64,000 nt of DNA from CAVSVP01 sp963731125 (GCA_963731125.1 CAVSVP010000008.1:124001-188000), one strand, 5' to 3'. Positions 44,394 through 53,654 are shown, counted from the first letter of the stretch. Notes: generated from the sequence alone by a model not told the origin. Numbers and translations: made by a program.

Positions 44394-46262
44394 GTGTGCC
44401 ACGAGGCACCGAAGATAATTAGGAATTAACGGAGGTGCATAACTTGTGAAGAGATGGCGGTAGGCCCGCCAAAGTCGCCCGACAGGGGGAGGCTTTAAAC
44501 GACCTCAAGCTGCTTTGGTTAAGAGCTAAGGTGGTGAGCGTTGAGGAAAAGGCGTTGCAAGAGACGTCACGTGAGAAACCGTGAGACGAGCGCAAGCGAA
44601 CCTTTGCTGAAGCATCGAAAGCGTAAGGGGTGACATCGAAACCGGGTCTTGTTCTGTGGCCTGGGATAAGTCCAGCGGGAGCCTGTTTTACTGGCTGGGC
44701 GGTGTCCGGTGTGGAGAGGGCGTGACGCGGTTTTAGGCTCTTTGCAGGAACGTGGGAACCTGTCGTGCCGATGCGAAGGGAGACCCTCAAGTGGTTAGCG
44801 CCACCAGAGGCTGAGTACCGATGCGGCGCACAGGGGCGGAGCAACCCGTAGTAGTGAGGAAGCCTGGTAATGCGGGTGGAGCGAAGGGGTTGCGTCATCC
44901 GGTTTTATCAATGGGTCAACCTGAGAAGGGAGGAACTCGTGAGTAAAACAAAGCCATTTGCCATTTCCAAACGTGCCGTTTGGGAAGCCTACCGGCAGGT
45001 GAAGGAAAACCGCGGGGCGGCCGGAGTAGATCGACAGTCACTGGAAGACTTCGAGCAAGACCTGGCCAACAATTTGTACAAGCTATGGAATCGGCTGGCG
45101 TCGGGGAGTTATTTTCCGCCGCCCGTATTAGCGGTGGAGATTCCCAAAGCACAGGGCGGTATGCGCCGGCTAGGGGTGCCGACGGTGGCTGACAGAATCG
45201 CGCAAACGGTGGTCAAGCAAGCCTTTGAGCCGTGTGTGGAACCGTATTTCCATCCGGACTCCTATGGCTACCGACCGGGAAAGTCAGCGCTGCAAGCGGT
45301 GGGGATCACGCGTGAGCGGTGTTGGCGCTATGACTACCTGTTGGAATGGGATATCAAGGGACTGTTCGACGCGATTGACCATACCTTGTTAGTCCGCGCG
45401 GTTAACCAACACACGGACTGCCGATGGGTGCGGTTATACCTCGAACGCTGGCTGACGGTACCGTTTCAGCAGCCCGATGGCGCACTCATCGCACGGGAGC
45501 AAGGAACCCCCCAGGGCGGCTGTGTTAGTCCAGTACTAGCGAATCTGTTCCTGCACTATGTGTTTGATAAATGGATGGAAAGGCAGTTCCCACCGCTGCC
45601 GTTCGCCCGCTACGCTGACGATGCTGTGGTGCACTGCCACCGTCAAGCCGAAGCCGAACAGCTCAAGGCCGCTCTAGAACAGCGGTTTCGGGAGTGCCGG
45701 CTGGAACTACACCCAGAGAAAACACAGATGGTGTGTTGCAACGTAACCAAACAGCGCAACAGCGGCCTCGCCAAGCAATTTGTGTTTCTCGGCTACTGCT
45801 TTCGGCCGCGACGGGTGCGTAGCCGACAGGGCAAACGGTTTGTCGGCTTTACGCCTGCCATCAGTCCTAACGCCGCGAAACGGATTCGCCAGCGCATCAG
45901 ACGATGGCGACTCCATCGGCAGACGCGCTTAGCACTGGAAGCCATCGCGCCGGTCGCTAATCCCAGCATTACCGGGTGGATTAATTACTACGGCGCGTAT
46001 CACCGCTCGGCACTTTACCCCATCCTACGGCACATTGACTATCACTTGGTGAAGTGGGTCAAACGGAAATACAAAAAGAGGGGACGTTACGTCGCACGGG
46101 CCATTGCGTGGCTCGGGAAGGTGGCTCACCATCAGACCGGGCTGTTCGCGCACTGGCGCTTTGGCGTGCGGTTCCCGGCTGGATGATGGGAGCCGGATGA
46201 GCGGAGACGTTCATGTCCGGTTTTACGAGGGCCTTGGGGTGAAATTCCCCAGGGCTACTCAC
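44394..46262 (+). mobile_element. Group II intron copy 2 (complete, no inner intron)
   Basis: 1,869 nt starting GTGTGCCACGAGGCACC directly after ...CAACAGAAC of the IS6 end. Its uninterrupted domain V, AGCCGGATGAGCGGAGACG continuing TTCATGTCCGGTTTTACG, is the reference that reveals the inner introns in copies 1 and 3. Domain VI is CTTGGGGTGAAATTCCCCAG. The RT frame is intact, so this copy is the best candidate for an active intron. Confidence 0.9.
44939..46186 (+). CDS. ltrA: Group II intron reverse transcriptase/maturase (copy 2)
   Basis: 415 residues from GTG behind AGGGAGGAACTC. Same RT blocks as copy 1, with scattered substitutions: LEWDIKGLFDAIDH, GTPQGGCVSPVLANLFL, FARYADDAVVHC, ending RFGVRFPAG. 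The substitutions relative to copy 1 (about 1-4% along the gene) show it is an older sibling and not a recent duplicate. The product would splice its own intron and direct retrohoming. Confidence 0.93.
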   Translation: MSKTKPFAISKRAVWEAYRQVKENRGAAGVDRQSLEDFEQDLANNLYKLWNRLASGSYFPPPVLAVEIPKAQGGMRRLGVPTVADRIAQTVVKQAFEPCVEPYFHPDSYGYRPGKSALQAVGITRERCWRYDYLLEWDIKGLFDAIDHTLLVRAVNQHTDCRWVRLYLERWLTVPFQQPDGALIAREQGTPQGGCVSPVLANLFLHYVFDKWMERQFPPLPFARYADDAVVHCHRQAEAEQLKAALEQRFRECRLELHPEKTQMVCCNVTKQRNSGLAKQFVFLGYCFRPRRVRSRQGKRFVGFTPAISPNAAKRIRQRIRRWRLHRQTRLALEAIAPVANPSITGWINYYGAYHRSALYPILRHIDYHLVKWVKRKYKKRGRYVARAIAWLGKVAHHQTGLFAHWRFGVRFPAG

Positions 46263-46600
46263 CCCAAAGCTCAGTGTCGGGGTATTTGTAGATTCGGCAA
46301 AATTCTTGGCGCTAGCAATGAATCCACACACGACAGCGGGTGTAACGTAACCGTCCGGTGGTGTAACAGCTCTCGAGCTCAAGAGGGCCACGGCTTTCCC
46401 TTGGGCAAAGCGCCGCTCAGGGCAGGTTCTGTTCCCCCAAAACAGCCATGGCCGCGCTGTCAGCCGAGATTCGCAGCCAGACCACGCCAGCTAATCGCCG
46501 GTCGGACATGATGTCGTACCGAGGCCTCGCCTGGGCGATAGGGGGATAAGCCGCCAATGGCTTGCCTGGTTAGCTTGGGGGCTGCCTTGGTGGCGGTGCC
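46263..46600. other. Gene-free stretch
   Basis: 338 bases between intron copy 2 and the integrase relic. A minus-strand frame reading FIASAKNFAESTNTPTLSFG runs towards the intron junction but matches nothing I know. No repeat or RNA feature seen. Confidence 0.4.
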
Positions 46601-47196
46601 TTACCACTGCCGAGACTGCATGGTACGCAGTACATGCTCAGGGGCGATGTGGTCCAGATAGCAAAACGTCAGGGACGGGTCGGCATGGCCCAACTGCTTT
46701 TGGATATGGACAATAGGCACCTCTTCTGCCGCCAGCGCGCACGCCATGGTGTGCCGTCACCCGTGTGCATGGACGCGCTTGGTAATTCCCGCCTTGCGAG
46801 CCAGCCGGGGCAATAGTGCGCGAAGGTAGGCAGTCAGCATCGGTTTACCCTGCAACGTGCAGAAAACCGGCTGAGCATCCGTAAAACCACGTTTTGCCCG
46901 CCGCACTTCCCATGTCTCAAGCTCGGCAAAGGCGGTCGCGTCCATACCAACCACGCGGGTTTTCTTCCCCTTGCCATGGCGCACCCGCAGGCTGCCACGC
47001 GCTGTCTCAATGTCACGCGGATACCGTGCCAACGCTTCGCTAATTTGAAGACCGCTACGCCGGAGCAGCACCAGCAGCGCCTGGTTGCAAACGCCGCTCA
47101 TGGTACGATTGGAGCAGGCAGAGAGGAGGCGCTTGACCTCCAGAGGTGTTAACGTTTCGATGGGATAGGGACACCCCGTTTCATGGTGCGCCCTCG
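46601..47196 (-). pseudogene. Tyrosine recombinase (phage/integron-type integrase), internal stop
   Basis: The frame reads YPIETLTPLEVKRLLSACSN, then the first catalytic Arg region LLVLLRRSGLQISEAL, RVRHGKGKKTRVVGMD, and HAHG, then TGA (46757-46759), then RHTMACALAAEEVPIVHIQK and LGHADPSLTFCYLDHIAPEH to a stop at 46601. The TGA falls inside the catalytic HxxR box (HGxRH), so the enzyme is dead unless the stop is read through. The N-terminal SAM-like domain is missing; the frame is closed upstream by a stop next to a perfect palindrome. Confidence 0.8.
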
Positions 47197-47201
47197 CCTA
47201 G

Positions 47202-47269
47202 TTGGGGTTTTTTGTAGGAACCCTCTCATGTCGACATCGGCATAAGAGGGTTCCTACAAAAAACCCCAA
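47202..47269. repeat. Perfect 25-bp palindrome with 18-base loop
   Basis: TTGGGGTTTTTTGTAGGAAC begins the left arm (47202-47226), which is exactly mirrored at 47245-47269. The T6 and A6 tracts make it a strong bidirectional hairpin. It could be a terminator or two IS ends brought together after internal deletion. Confidence 0.85.
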
Positions 47270-47289
47270 ATTAGTTAGAGCTTACCGTA

Positions 47290-47320
47290 AATTTTCAGCC
47301 AATAACGGCTGGAACCCCAA
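47290..47320. repeat. Left 31-bp inverted repeat around the SDR gene
   Basis: Begins AATTTTCAGCCAATAACGGC and ends GGAACCCCAA. The exact complement lies at 48168-48198. Each copy also contains the small palindrome AGCCAATAACGGCT. Confidence 0.9.
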
Positions 47321-47324
47321 AATA

Positions 47325-48149
47325 TTAATATTTACCTACACTGTTGTTAGCGTCTTCAATGAGCTTTTCCCGAACATTTTCATTCCATTGCTTCGGGGCA
47401 CAATAACGGAATGCTGGTGCGGGGTCTTCCACTATATCGGCGATCAGTGAGATCAGAGCATCCGGGTGTTCTGCAATCACAGGGCCTGAACTGAACTGAT
47501 TCTCAAGAATATTGGCCTCACTGTCTCTGATTCTCTCGGCATCATCGGCAAACAACGAATTTTCATTGAACCATCTGTATTTCGATGCCATCAGGAGTTC
47601 GTTAAAACCCGTGGCATAAGGTCCCGGTTCGATGACGACCACTTTGATGTTGTGATGTTCCAGTTCAGCTCTGAGAGCCTCGGAAAGAACCTCCAGTGCA
47701 TGTTTGGTCATGCAATAGGGACCGACGTAGGGGATTGTGATTCTCCCGGCGATGGAGGAGATATTGACAATTTTTCCGCCACCTTTCTTCAGCATTCCCT
47801 TTACTACCCCCTGTGTGAGTTCAAGAACTCCGAAAACATTCGTCTCAAAATTCACCCGCACCAGATCCACCGGAATCTCGGCAATGGGACCGGACTCTCC
47901 GATACCGGCGTTATTCACCAGTACGTCTACATCCCAGTCTTCGGCCCGTTTACGATCGGCCGGATCCTGAATATCGAGTTTCTCAACCCGCAGTTTTACA
48001 CCGGCCGCATCGGCAGCGATTTTCACTCCGGTAATCTGAGAGACGATCTGGGTGGTCGCGATGACATCATTGCCCCGTCGGGCCAGTTCAAGGGAGGCGC
48101 CGAGACCAAACCCGGAGCCGGCTCCTGTGATCAATATGGTCTGATTCAT
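47325..48149 (-). CDS. Short-chain dehydrogenase/reductase
   Basis: A 274-residue classical SDR. Cofactor motif TGAGSGFGLGASLELARRG at the N terminus; DVDVLVNNAGIGESG; catalytic Ser in IVNISSIAGR and the Tyr-xxx-Lys pair in GPYCMTKHALEVLSEALRAE. Oxidoreductase with NAD(P); substrate unknown. It is the only gene between two perfect 31-bp inverted repeats, and its neighbours are all mobile elements, so it seems to have arrived as a unit. Its stop lies five bases inside the left repeat. Confidence 0.9.
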   Translation of the reverse strand: MNQTILITGAGSGFGLGASLELARRGNDVIATTQIVSQITGVKIAADAAGVKLRVEKLDIQDPADRKRAEDWDVDVLVNNAGIGESGPIAEIPVDLVRVNFETNVFGVLELTQGVVKGMLKKGGGKIVNISSIAGRITIPYVGPYCMTKHALEVLSEALRAELEHHNIKVVVIEPGPYATGFNELLMASKYRWFNENSLFADDAERIRDSEANILENQFSSGPVIAEHPDALISLIADIVEDPAPAFRYCAPKQWNENVREKLIEDANNSVGKY

Positions 48150-48167
48150 GATTCCTTTTCCTTATAA

Positions 48168-48198
48168 TTGGGGTTCCAGCCGTTATTGGCTGAAAATT
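48168..48198. repeat. Right 31-bp inverted repeat around the SDR gene
   Basis: Exact complement of 47290-47320. It directly abuts the GGTTCTG end of the IS6-type MITE copy 2. Confidence 0.9.
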
Positions 48199-48296
48199 GG
48201 TTCTGTTGTATTAATTTTGGTAACCACAACCAATAGTGGTTCCTCTGAAGAAATAACCACTATATATAGTATGTTCAAAAATTAATGCAACAGAAC
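48199..48296. mobile_element. IS6-type MITE, copy 2 (opposite orientation, end interrupted by intron copy 3)
   Basis: Starts GGTTCTGTTGTATTAATTTT and ends AAAATTAATGCAACAGAAC, followed by the intron. Its reverse complement differs from copy 1 at about four positions. It carries no gene. Confidence 0.85.
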
Positions 48297-49540
48297 GTGT
48301 GCCACGAGGCACCGAAGATAATTAGGAATTAACGGAGGTGCATAACTTGTGAAGAGATGGCGGTAGGCCCGCCAAAGTCGCCCGACAGGGGGAGGCTTTA
48401 AACGACCTCAAGCTGCTTTGGTTAAGAGCTAAGGTGGTGAGCGTTGAGGAAAAGGCGTTGCAAGAGACGTCACGTGAGAAACCGTGAGACGAGCGCAAGC
48501 GAACCTTTGCTGAAGCATCGAAAGCGTAAGGGGTGACATCGAAACCGGGTCTTGTTCTGTGGCCTGGGATAAGTCCAGCGGGAGCCTGTTTTACTGGCTG
48601 GGTGGTGTCCGGTGTGGAGAGGGCGTGACGCGGTTTTGGGCTCTTTACAGGAACGTGGGAACCTGTCGTGCCGATGCGAAGGGAGACCCTCAAGTGGTTA
48701 GCGCCACCAGAGGCCGAGTACCAATGCGGCGCACAGGGGCGGAGCAACCCGTAGTAGTGAGGAAACCTGGTAATGCGGGTGGAGCGAAGGGGTTGCGTCA
48801 TCCGGTTTTATCAATGGGTCAACCTGAGAGGGGAGGAACTCGTGAGTAAAACAAAGCCATTTGCCATTTCCAAACGTGCCGTTTGGGAAGCCTACCGGCA
48901 GGTGAAGGAAAACCGCGGGGCGGCTGGGGTAGATCGACAGTCACTGGAAGACTTCGAGCAAGACCTGGCTAACAATCTGTATAAGCTATGGAATCGGCTG
49001 GCGTCGGGGAGTTATTTCCCACCGCCCGTATTAGCGGTGGAGATCCCCAAAGCGCAGGGTGGTAGGCGCCGGCTAGGGATACCGACGGTCGCTGACAGAA
49101 TCGCGCAAACGGTGGTCAAGCAAGCCTTTGAGCCATGTGTGGAGTCGTATTTCCATACCGACTCCTATGGTTATCGACCAGGGAAGTCAGCGCTGCAAGC
49201 GGTAGGGATCACCCGGGAGCGGTGCTGGCGCTATGACTACCTGCTGGAATTGGATATCAAGGGACTGTTCGACGCGATTGACCATACCTTGTTAGTCCGC
49301 GCGGTCAACCACCACACGGACTGCCGATGGGTGCGGTTATACCTCGAACGCTGGCTGACGGCACCGTTTCAGCAGCCCGATGGCGTGCTCATCGCACGCG
49401 AGCGAGGGACGCCCCAGGGCGGCTGCGTGAGTCCAGTCCTGGCGAATCTGTTTCTGCACTATGTGTTTGATAAATGGATGGAAAGGCAGTTCCCAAACCT
49501 GCCGTTCGCCCGCTATGCGGACGATGCTGTGGTGCACTGC

Positions 49541-51293
49541 TGGCCTGATGAAAACAACTCTATGCCGCCTCCGCTAATTGATCCTGTTTTTGTTCCTTTT
49601 TGTTAGGGCGAGTAAGCGCCTCTCTTCGCTTGGCTTGAACGGACTTACCCAGTTTCTGTTGGCACCAGTCAATAATACGCTTGGTCGGCACCGTTTCTAA
49701 GGCCGTTTTCACGACCTCGGCGGTGGTGGTCGAGACGAGGGCCGCCACCGCGAGGACCAGACCGGTAAAGCCGCTTTTCACTTGGTCGCGGGCGAGTCGC
49801 TTTAAGCTCCCGAAGACCGATTCAATGACCTCACTACTAGCGACCAGGCGCTCGCCGGGGTTGGCTTTGAACGCTTCTTGCGCCACAAAGCTCACGAGCG
49901 CTTGTTGCACGCGTTTGGCGGGAGCGGTAGAGGCGACCCCCGTTAGGCGTTTTTTCAACGACCGGTGACAGCCTCTTGACAAGCCCTGGGTGCGCACAAA
50001 GGTTTCCGTGATGAGCGCTACGCTGAAGAGCTCGCGCCAGGTCGCCAGGGCGTCACGAAAGTCCCTGACCCAACCCAACTTGGCTTGCACAACCACCGGC
50101 TCATAGGTCGTCGTCAGCTCTGGGGGCTGGCACTGCACAAACGCCAATATCTTCTCGGCCCAGTCCCGTAGGCACTCCACATTCATATAGCGGGCTTTGG
50201 CTTTCTGGGGTGGCGGGGCCAACGGTGCCAACGCGGTTTGCTGGAGTTGGCAACGGGGGTGTGCGGCCCGTTGGCAAAAGTCTTGCCACTGTTCATCCCC
50301 CTGCAGTTCATGCTTTAACACGAGGGCCACTTTATGCTTAATATCATACAGTGAGACGGTCTCTGGGTGTGCGTGACAAAAGCGCTCGATGCCGACTTTC
50401 AGATCCGAGCCGTGGTCGCTCACAATGGCGCGTGGTGTGCCGGTTTTTTTCCGCGTCTCTTCGAGTTGTTGATACACGATCTCCCCCGTCGATTGAGCCA
50501 CCGGCAATAACTCGATCGGTTCTACTTGCTCATGGCGTAGGCAGTAATTGGTCCCCGGCAACGTGCTTAAGCGAACGCCCACAATAAGCAGACATTTCTC
50601 CGGACCCAATTGCACCGGATGATCCACAATCCAGACCCAATCCGGCGCTGGCTCTTTGGGACGCATTAAGTTGTAATAACCTAACCGCAGCAACCATAGC
50701 CGCCCGGTCGACCAGACCGGGCACGCCCCAGGCAGGTCAAAAACCGCCATTACCACCGCGATAGCGCGACTGGCCCCACGAAGACTGGTGGCAGCACCGA
50801 GCACCAACGACATAAACAGCATTATCAGGCCCAGGGTATACTGATGGGCCAGCGGTGCCGAGCTGAACTCGCCCGGGTAACCGGGGGTACTGATCAGCTC
50901 AGCAGACTTTTTTTTAATGCCCCCAGCTCTGCTTCCAGTGCCCGTTCTTTGGCCCTCAGCATCGCTAATTCCTCCTCGAGGGCGTTGGCCTTCGTCTTCC
51001 ACCGGGCGCGACTGGTCTCTAGAAAACGAATCCGATTCTTCAATAGCTTCAGCGCTTGTTTGGCTTCACCCGCTTTGCGTTTCCACTGGCCTCGGCTTTT
51101 TTCAAAAAAGCGGATCAGTTTGTGACGCGGACTTTTATAACCCAGTGACCCAGCAGTGCTCGACATGACGGACGTCCTTTCGTTGAGAAACCCTTTCGAT
51201 AAGGCGCCAAAATGAGTTCATTCATCAGGAACAAAAACAGAACTCAATTATGATAACAGGTTAGCCCAAATTTAAGCTGTTTTCATCAGCCCA
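49541..51293 (-). mobile_element. Unassigned insertion sequence with 9-bp target duplication
   Basis: Ends TGGCCTGATGAAAACA (49541-49556) and the complement of TGGGCTGATGAAAACA (51278-51293), one mismatch in 16. GTGCACTGC is duplicated at 49532-49540 and 51294-51302. It carries two overlapping minus-strand frames joined by a probable -1 frameshift. I could not assign it to a classical IS family with confidence. Confidence 0.9.
49560..51166 (-). CDS. Transposase made by probable -1 programmed frameshift (coiled coil + DDE)
   Basis: Frame 1 (51166-50894, 90 residues) starts MSSTAGSLGYKSPRHKLIRF and is a long Lys/Glu-rich coiled coil ending GALKKSLLS. Frame 2 (open from about 51002 to 49560) has no credible start of its own before KKKSAELISTPGYPGEFSS. 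The two meet at an A8 run (complement of 50908-50915), a classic -1 slippery tract, giving a fusion of about 530 residues. The second part shows AIVSDHGSDLKVGIERF, LYDIKHKVALVLKHEL and SSEVIESVFGSLKRLARD, consistent with a DDE/DDK-type RNase H fold, and ends in a basic tail. The broken transposase at 24845 shares the last motif. Confidence 0.8.
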
Positions 51294-51875
51294 GTGCACT
51301 GCCACCGTCAAGCCGAAGCAGAACAGCTCAAGGCCGCGCTGGAGCAGCGGTTTCGAGAGTGCCGGCTGGAGCTACACCCGGAGAAAACACAAATTGTGTG
51401 TTGCAATGTAACCAAACAGCGCAACAGCGGCCTCGCCAAGCAATTTGTGTTTCTCGGCTACTGCTTTCGGCCGCGACGGGTGCGTAGCCGACAGGGCAAA
51501 CGGTTTGTCGGCTTTACGCCTGCCATCAGTCCTAACGCCGCGAAACGGATTCGCCAGCGCATCAGACGATGGCGACTCCATCGGCAGACGCGCTTAGTCA
51601 CTGGAAGCCATCGCGCAGGTCGTTAATCCCAGCATTACGGGGTGGATTAATTACTACGGCGCGTATCACCGCTCGGCACTTTACCCCATCCTACGGCACA
51701 TTGACTATCACTTGGTGAAGTGGGTCAAACGGAAATACAAAAAGAGGGGACGTTACGTCGCACGGGCCATTGCGTGGCTCGGGAAGGTGGCTCACCATCA
51801 GACCGGGCTGTTCGCGCACTGGCGCTTTGGCGTGCGGTTCCCGGCTGGATGATGGGAGCCGGATGAGCGGAGACG

Positions 51876-52612
51876 GTGCGCCGTGGTACGCACTGATGGA
51901 ATTGCCACCGGAGGTGGCCGGCGTTCAAGGCAATTGACGCCGAGGCGAACAACTCACCTAGACCCGAAAGGGCGAGGGGACAAAAGCCTGTTGCTAAAGC
52001 GGGAGGTATCGGAAGACGTGTAGGGTACGGTCCTGCAACGCCTGCATGATAAGGCTAAAGTTGGATTACCTGAACCCCAATGTCCAGTGGTGGAAGCTCA
52101 CACTCGTCGGTTACCACGTCTGATACCGGCGCCATCGGGAGCCATCGGATCACGTTTCGTCGATGGTACGCCTTGCTCGATGGGCGATGCGTAGTGAACG
52201 CATTCAAGGGCATGAGTGGGGAGCCTACGTCGTGCTAGCACGTTCGTCAGTGGCGGAACACGGGATCGCCTAAAACACGCGAGTGTCAAGGTGACGGAGT
52301 TCCCATAGTACCCAACTAGGATCGCTGTAATGGCGTGACACAGACGGACGGTAATATGTGCCGTTGCCTCAATGACCACCGACCGGGTGACCCAGTACGT
52401 GGGAGAGGAGGGAAAGGGGAACAGGTGACCGGATGGCCAGCATCGGTGAGGTACGCAAGTTGCGGAACGCCGAAACCGAACTGACCATCACCAAAAGCGT
52501 TTGTGGACGTGGTCACTGGAGAGCCGCGCGAGATCGAAAGACTCATACGTGGTTCGGAGAGGGGCCGTTGGAAAAGTACCTGCCAGGGTAACTCGCTGGC
52601 GGCCTACTCTAC
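51876..52612 (+). mobile_element. Inner ORF-less group II intron, second copy
   Basis: 737 bases in the same place as in copy 1, between GGAGACG and TTCATGTCC of the outer domain V. It starts GTGCGCCGTGGTACGCAC. Against copy 1 it has lost four single bases (near 52163, 52315 and 52498-52504) and carries several substitutions; domain V (GAGCCGCGCGAGATCGAAAG) is unchanged. Confidence 0.85.
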
Positions 52613-52665
52613 TTCATGTCCGGTTTTACGAGGGCCTTGGGGTGAAATTCCCCAGGGCTACTCAC

Positions 52666-53222
52666 CCGCATCCACTACGTGCAGATCAGATCCTACCATG
52701 TAATCACTTCACTGAAGGCTGGTAATGATGCCCTTGGTCACTGAATAGATCTCTTGCATCAGTCATCAGTCAGATTCTAGCTGTCCACCAGGCTTGGCAT
52801 GTCTCGTTAACGCACACCTAGCTGTGCGTTGTCGGCAACATCTTTCCACTCTGTGCGTCTCAGCTCTCGTTTTTGTAAATTAATGAGAGTCTTGTGATTT
52901 TTCTTTTACATTTTATTTACAAGATCATCAAAATTTAACAATTTTTAACATTTTCTGGCTTAATGTTGCTTGACTCTTTCTAAGTTGCATCTACTATTTA
53001 GGCAATTCCTATACATGAATTTAATAAGGTAATGTTTGTGGAGGAGATTGTTTAATGATTACACCGATCCACTCTACCGATTTATCCTATCCTTTCCGTA
53101 ATCTTGCAGGCAAACAGTCTGGAATAAAAGTCTTTGAAGATTGTTTTATCTGGCTGTGCCGGTCAATCACTTGATCACGGCATGAGTTGTTCCATTCATT
53201 GATTTAGCCTTGGAGGTCAGTC
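52666..53222. other. Spacer between intron copy 3 and the LysM gene, with one small open frame
   Basis: AT-rich sequence with no repeat I can name apart from the short palindrome AACGCACACCTAGCTGTGCGTT around 52810. A 39-codon frame at 53055-53174 is listed separately. It probably contains the promoter of the 53-58 kb gene set. Confidence 0.4.
53055..53174 (+). CDS. Possible small protein (39 residues)
   Basis: MITPIHSTDLSYPFRNLAGK opens a 39-residue frame with GTGGAGGAGATTG about 8-10 bases upstream, a strong ribosome site. No membrane span and no known motif. It ends about 50 bases before the LysM gene. The good ribosome site is the only support. Confidence 0.3.
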   Translation: MITPIHSTDLSYPFRNLAGKQSGIKVFEDCFIWLCRSIT

Positions 53223-53654
53223 ATGGGTTTATTTGATTTTATGCGAGGTAACGGCAAAAAGGTATACGACAAGGAAGAGGAGGCTCCCGAGAAGATAAAA
53301 GCGCATATTGAAGCCGATAATCCTGGCGTTAAAGATCTAAAAGTCGACTATAAAGACGGCAAAGTGAGTTTAGCAGGCACTGCCGATAATCCCGAAGCCA
53401 TGGAAAAAGCCGTGCTGCTGGCCGGCAATGTGGAGGGTGTAGAAGAAGTTTCCACTGCCGATTTAAAGGCGCCACCACAGACCGATCGAGTAGAGTATTA
53501 CGTCATTCAGAAAGGCGACACGCTGTCTGCTATTGCCAAACAGTTTCTCGGCAATGCAGCAGACTATCCCAAGATTTTTGAGGCAAACCGGGAAGTTATT
53601 AAAAACCCGAATCTTATTTATCCCGGTCAGAAAATCCGTATCCCATTGGATTGA
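53223..53654 (+). CDS. BON-LysM protein (Kbp/YgaU-like)
   Basis: A 143-residue protein. After MGLFDFMRGNGKKVYD comes a BON domain (about 25-85: IEADNPGVKDLKVDYKDGKV, AVLLAGNVEGVEEV), then a LysM domain (about 93-142: YYVIQKGDTLSAIAKQFLGN, IFEANREVIKNPNLIYPGQK). This is the architecture and length of the cytoplasmic K+-binding protein Kbp (YgaU) of enterobacteria. TTGGAGGTCAGTC gives a good ribosome site. It heads the gene set reaching to 58642. Confidence 0.9.
   Translation: MGLFDFMRGNGKKVYDKEEEAPEKIKAHIEADNPGVKDLKVDYKDGKVSLAGTADNPEAMEKAVLLAGNVEGVEEVSTADLKAPPQTDRVEYYVIQKGDTLSAIAKQFLGNAADYPKIFEANREVIKNPNLIYPGQKIRIPLD

Larger units (their letters stand above)
48842..51852 (+). pseudogene. ltrA: Group II intron RT (copy 3), broken by an IS and a frameshift
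   Basis: The 5' part (48842-49540) is nearly identical to copy 1 up to YADDAVVHC. It is then interrupted by the IS at 49541-51293 with duplication GTGCACTGC. The 3' part resumes HRQAEAEQLKAALEQRFREC at about 51300 and is thrown out of frame by one inserted base near 51596 (RQTRLVTGSHRAG). Two independent lesions show it has not been selected for some time. Confidence 0.92.
48297..52665 (+). mobile_element. Group II intron copy 3, interrupted by an IS and by an inner group II intron
   Basis: Starts GTGTGCCACGAGGCACC after the MITE end. Removing the 1,753-bp IS with one 9-bp duplication and the 737-nt inner intron leaves 1,870 nt, one more than copies 1 and 2. The extra base lies in the RT near 51596 (CTTAGTCACT against CTTGTCACT). 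The RT is dead, so this copy could splice only with help in trans. Confidence 0.88.

Noticed and set aside
46757..46759. Read-through or selenocysteine in the integrase
   Set aside because: No SECIS-like hairpin directly after the TGA was seen and the position is not Cys in the family, so a nonsense mutation is simpler.
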